Shown: piece by piece, positions 20,391 through 23,615 of the stretch
How the letters are laid out: every line of letters starts with the position of its first letter
Numbering within the stretch: position 1 is the stretch's first letter
Assembly: GCA_027943245.1 (NCBI GenBank)
Contig: JANDJZ010000611.1
Location: 1-23,615 of the forward strand
Reading direction: 5' to 3'
Source of the DNA: Acanthamoeba sp. SK_2022b
Lineage: Eukaryota > Discosea > Longamoebia > Acanthamoebidae
DNA: 23,615 bases
Notes under the pieces: model-generated
What the model was told of the DNA's origin: nothing
Databases searched by the model: none
The model's input: only the letters and a program-made list of their open reading frames with translations
Position numbers and translations under genes: made by a program

Positions 20391-23029
20391 ATGGAGGCAA
20401 CCCAAGCAGATCAGCGCAAGAAAGCGTTTAAAAAGCTCACCGGGGTTGATAAGGAGGAAGCAACCTCTCGTCGACGAGAGCACTCGGTGCACATCAGGAA
20501 GGCCAGCCGTGATAAGGCCATCTCGGCCAAGCGCTTCAAGCGAGACCACAACCAAGAGGGGGGCGTTCAGACAGCAGACGACAACGAATGGACTGAACCG
20601 CAGGTGGCCCAGGTGGTAGCGCTCCTGCAGGCTCCACAGCCCGCGCTACGCGACGACGCCCTCCAGCAGATGCGGCGCATGCTTAGCTCCACCGATCCTC
20701 CGCTCGACCTCATATTCCAGCTGGGCGTCGTGCCCCTTCTCATCGTACGTGGGCCTTCTTGCTCATCGTTGCGCTGACCGCCTTGCTCGCCAGTGCCTGA
20801 CATTAATGCCTTTGGGGGGGGGGGCTGACTGTGTGGTTGCAGAGGTTCCTCACAGAGCCGTCGGCACCCAATCAGCTCGCCGCTGCGTGGTGCCTCACCA
20901 ACGTGGCCGCGGGCTCGCACGAGCAGACCCTCGAGACCCTCAAGGCCGCGCCCTTCCTCATCAACTGTCTGGGCAGCGGCGACCCCGTGCGCAACTCCAC
21001 CCACCCCGACCCGTGCTCAACGCTCGCGCCACACGGCAACCCAACCGTGCCTGCAGCGTCTCGAGGACCGCCAACTGGTTCGACTCACCAGCTGACGGTG
21101 ATCCCGTGGTGGCGGCGGCGATGGCGGTGGTGTGCCGAGAGCCACAGGCGATGCAGGAGCAGGCGGCGTGGGCCATCGCCAATATGGCCGGAGACAGCGT
21201 GGAGTGCCGGGACATGGTGCGAGCCCAGGGCGCCCTTCCGCCCATGATACAGCTCCTCCTCTCCAAGGTTTCCCCCCCTCCCCCTCTTACTCTCCTTTCC
21301 TTCCCCGCCCCACGTCGCATCGCTCCACCAGCTGACAACCCCCCCCCTCAAATCATGGATCGATGACGTGGCATGACGTGGCTGGGTCGAACGGTGGCGC
21401 GCAGCATCCGTCGGTGGTCCAGACTGCGGCGTTTGCGCTGTGCAACCTGGTGCGGGGCCAGCATCCGCGCCTCAACGAAGCCTTCGACGCCGGCATCCTC
21501 TCGCCCCTTCTTCTTGCGCTCGCTCACCCGGTACTTACCCTCGCCTCCGCTCCTGCTCTCCTCGCGCCTCACAGAAAATGCGGTCTCGCTCACCTTTGGC
21601 CGGACGCATGCTTGCGCGGGAGGCACCAGGCGAACGGGGTCGTCGTGGAAGTGCTGTGGCTGCTCTCCTACATCACCGCCCACGGGGAGCCCTTCCTACG
21701 ACCTCTCATGGACAACCAGCTCGCCCCTCGCCTCGTAACTGTCCCCCTTCCCCTCTTACGTGTTGCGTCTTTTGTGACGCCTGCTCCCTTTCTCTCTCCG
21801 TCTCTGTCTCAGGTGGAGCTGCAGGCGCGCGGCGTGCCAGAAATGACGCTGCCCCTCCTGCGGGTATTCGGTAACCTCATCAGCAGGTGCCGTTGTTGGT
21901 TGCTTGGTTGGTTGTTGCATCGATCCCCGCCTCTTCTCCATCTCACCGGCGCGGAGCGTTTGGGGGGGGGGGCACGCAGATCGAACGCGTACACCGACGC
22001 GCTGTTGAGCCACCCGCGCTTCCTGGGCTTCCTCGCCCAGTGCATCACCTCGGAGAAGAGGTAGTGCCTCTCTCTCTCTCTCTCTCTTGCCTCACTCTCG
22101 CATTGGCGCAGGCCCGTGCGCAAGGAGGCGACGTGGGTGGTCTCCAATCTCTCTGGCGGCACGCTCGAGCACGTCCAGGCCATCTTGCAGAGCGGGCTGG
22201 GAGACCTCATCGTGAACACTTTCAAGACCCAGACCTTTGACATCAAGAAGGAGGTGCGCCGCTCTCACGCCCGCCGCCGGCGCGCGCGTGCGTGCGTGCT
22301 CGATCCCCGCGACGCTCGCTCACCTGTGCCTGTTCGATACGGCGTGTGGGCAGGCCGGGTTCGCGCTCATGAACATCGGGTCCGAGAAGCAGAACCTCCT
22401 CTCTTTGGTCAAGGGCGGCGTGCTCCCCGAGTTCATCTCTCTTCTTAAGGCCCCGGTACCTCTCTCTCTCTCTCTCGCACATGAACACACACACACACAC
22501 ACACACACCACTCACTCTCTGATGTTGGCCCGCGCCCATGCGCTGGTCTCCCCCTTTTGTCGCGTGTTTTGTTGCGTGTGCGACGCGCGCCAGGACATGG
22601 AGGTGGTGGTCATGGCGATCGACTTTCTCGAGATGGTGCTCCGACACCACCCCGAGGTGCGGGCGCCTTCCCCTCTCCATGTTGTGCGCCGCAAGATTCC
22701 ATTGACAACCATCGCCATGGTTGGCCATGGTTGGCCATGGTTGGCCATGGTTGGCCATGGTTGGCCATGGTTGGTTGATGGTGGTGTCTCCATCATTGAC
22801 TTCTCTCTGGCTGGATCAGGGAGCGCTGCTGGTGGAGGAAGAGAATGGATTCGAGACGCTGGACAACCTCCAGTACAGCGAGAACAAGGACATCGCCTCC
22901 AAGGCCACCCGCATCGTGCGCAACTACTACGGCGACGTACGTCGCACCCACCACTCACCACCTACCACCCAAGCATGGCCAAGCGCCTACGATGCTCTTA
23001 TAATCAAACACCGATGTACCAACTGTGTG

Positions 23030-23089
<60 letters not shown>

Positions 23090-23124
23090 TGTGCGCGTAG
23101 GAGGACGACCAGAGCTATGCCTAA
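20391..23124 (+). CDS. Importin-alpha (karyopherin-alpha), nuclear import adaptor
   Basis: Twelve exons, 483 residues: 20391-20744, 20843-20986, 21148-21267, 21405-21530, 21630-21734, 21813-21886, 21980-22060, 22112-22253, 22354-22455, 22594-22656, 22820-22936, 23101-23124. It binds NLS cargo and links it to importin-beta for passage into the nucleus. Residues ~10-50 are a basic importin-beta-binding domain (FKKLTGVDKEEATSRRREH, KRFKR). Armadillo repeats follow, with the family's W-x(3)-N ladder: AAWCLTN, AAWAIAN, LWLLSY, ATWVVSN. Two expected Trp positions are Phe (AAFALCN and GFALMN), so the minor NLS site in particular may be altered. The C terminus (LQYSENKDI, then an acidic EDD tail) matches the family. 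The exon 2 to 3 join was chosen because it makes GSGDPAMQEQAAW collinear with other importins. At 483 residues it is slightly shorter than the usual ~520. Introns hold CT, AC, GT and 10-bp repeats. Confidence 0.9.
20814..20824 (+). repeat. G11 tract in importin intron 1
   Basis: Eleven consecutive G on the coding strand, about 18 nt before the 3' splice site of the first importin intron. A second G11 at 21962-21972 lies just before the acceptor of the sixth intron, and a G10 at 23178-23187 lies downstream of the gene. Such runs are prone to length errors in sequencing. Confidence 0.85.
22460..22508 (+). repeat. (CT)n and (AC)12 microsatellites in importin intron 9
   Basis: A CT run of about 8 units (22460-22476) is followed by 12 AC units (22485-22508). 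The order resembles the left end of the window, supporting the view that the fragment there was copied from this intron-exon region or its paralogue. Confidence 0.9.
22721..22770 (+). repeat. 10-bp minisatellite, five units, in importin intron 10
   Basis: Five perfect head-to-tail copies of ttggccatgg, flanked by partial copies on each side. Each unit contains the palindrome CCATGG. The array sits in the middle of the 163-nt intron 22657-22819. Confidence 0.95.
23031..23088 (+). repeat. (TG)29 microsatellite in the last importin intron
   Basis: Twenty-nine TG units end about 12 nt before the acceptor (gcgcgtag) of the final, eight-codon exon of importin-alpha. The repeat takes the place of a normal pyrimidine tract. 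Confidence 0.95.
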
Positions 23125-23315
23125 ACCCACGCGGGCCCAATACAACGTATTTAATTTTTGCAGACATAGGAGTTTTCGGGGGGGGGGCGTGCGGGCGAGA
23201 CAAGACACAACAATTTCGGTCGGTCGAAGAGGGCGGTGAAGAAGGGGCTGCCCGCTCTTGTGTCGCGCACCGAACCAAACTCAAGAAAGAGAAAGAGAAA
23301 GAGGAAGTGCCGAAC

Positions 23316-23615
23316 ATGGCGGCGGGGTGTGTGCATGGCGGGGACACGACGTGTGCGCGGTGGTGCCTGCGCACGTTCGCAAAGTGCTTCGTGGTGGGGT
23401 CGGGGGCCAAGACGCTCCTCAACGTGCTCGTGTTCATGGCCTTCCGGCGCGGCAGGGCCCTCACTCTGCGCCTCCTCGTGCGCTCCCTCCTCGACGTGCG
23501 ATACGGCCTCTTCCTCGGCACCTACGGCACCGCCTGGAAGGTCGTCTCCTGCCTCTCCCGTGCCGCCCTCCTCCGCACGCAACGACGACGACCACCGCTG
23601 CCATCACTGCCACCG
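23316..23615 (+). CDS. Partial TMEM135-like membrane protein, 5' end only
   Basis: A frame from ATG 23316 stays open to the window edge (100 codons, no stop seen, so the gene is truncated by the window). The translation has a Cys-containing N terminus, then RTFAKCFVVGSGAKTLLNVL, and a segment DVRYGLFLGTYGTAWKVVSC followed by a basic stretch. This resembles the first conserved block of TMEM135/PMP52-like peroxisomal or mitochondrial membrane proteins (R-x-G-x-F-L-G-x-Y ... C-L). That assignment rests on a short pattern and is tentative. The start lies 191 bp after the importin stop. The high G+C and third-position C/G match the importin gene. Confidence 0.5.
   Translation, partial: MAAGCVHGGDTTCARWCLRTFAKCFVVGSGAKTLLNVLVFMAFRRGRALTLRLLVRSLLDVRYGLFLGTYGTAWKVVSCLSRAALLRTQRRRPPLPSLPP

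Noticed and set aside
20987..21147. Alternative importin splicing with a 44-nt intron at 21013-21056
   Set aside because: It keeps the frame, but inserts residues not expected in the family. The 161-nt intron 20987-21147 gives a collinear GSGDPAMQEQAAW match.

Overview
The window is nuclear DNA of a eukaryote, most likely a free-living unicellular protist. I cannot name the lineage. The genes are dense and carry many short GT-AG introns, mostly 50-100 nt and often with CTAAC/CTGAC branch-point-like motifs. Several introns appear to be only 26-41 nt long. AATAAA signals follow several stop codons. There is no sign of bacterial operons, CRISPR arrays, insertion sequences, rRNA or tRNA. The exon models were built by hand: I joined reading frames at GT/AG borders and checked that codon phase is kept through every junction. 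Transcript data would be needed to confirm them.

From left to right: a microsatellite and a broken importin-alpha exon copy (1-189). A minus-strand gene for a secreted protein with four C-type lectin domains (538-4666). Divergently, a secreted protein with a 17-copy Gly-Thr-Asp-Ser-Asp heptad repeat (4825-6162). A minus-strand papain-family protein whose catalytic Cys is Ser, so probably a pseudoprotease (6586-8097). A 28-exon gene (8300-15797) for a ~1870-residue protein with a signal peptide, a ~1500-residue Cys-rich ectodomain and a C-terminal seven-helix domain of the THH1/TOM1/TOM3 type. A small secreted protein related to the N-terminal part of the lectin protein (15967-17141). A papain-family protease with an intact catalytic set (17359-18797). 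A minus-strand thioredoxin/PDI-like protein that lacks both redox cysteines (18875-19414). After about 1 kb without a gene there is a 12-exon importin-alpha gene (20391-23124), then the start of a TMEM135-like membrane protein that runs off the edge (23316-23615).

The stretch from 538 to 19414 has one theme: every product carries a signal peptide and is secreted, luminal or on the cell surface. Two related pairs flank the giant receptor gene. On the left are the lectin gene with its N-terminal module and the dead papain. On the right are the stand-alone module and the live papain. Both pairs share intron positions and phases, which points to an old local duplication followed by loss of catalysis in one copy. 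Whether these proteins work together at the cell surface is inference. The right-hand end (importin, TMEM135-like) is clearly richer in G+C and in simple repeats, and looks like ordinary housekeeping sequence.
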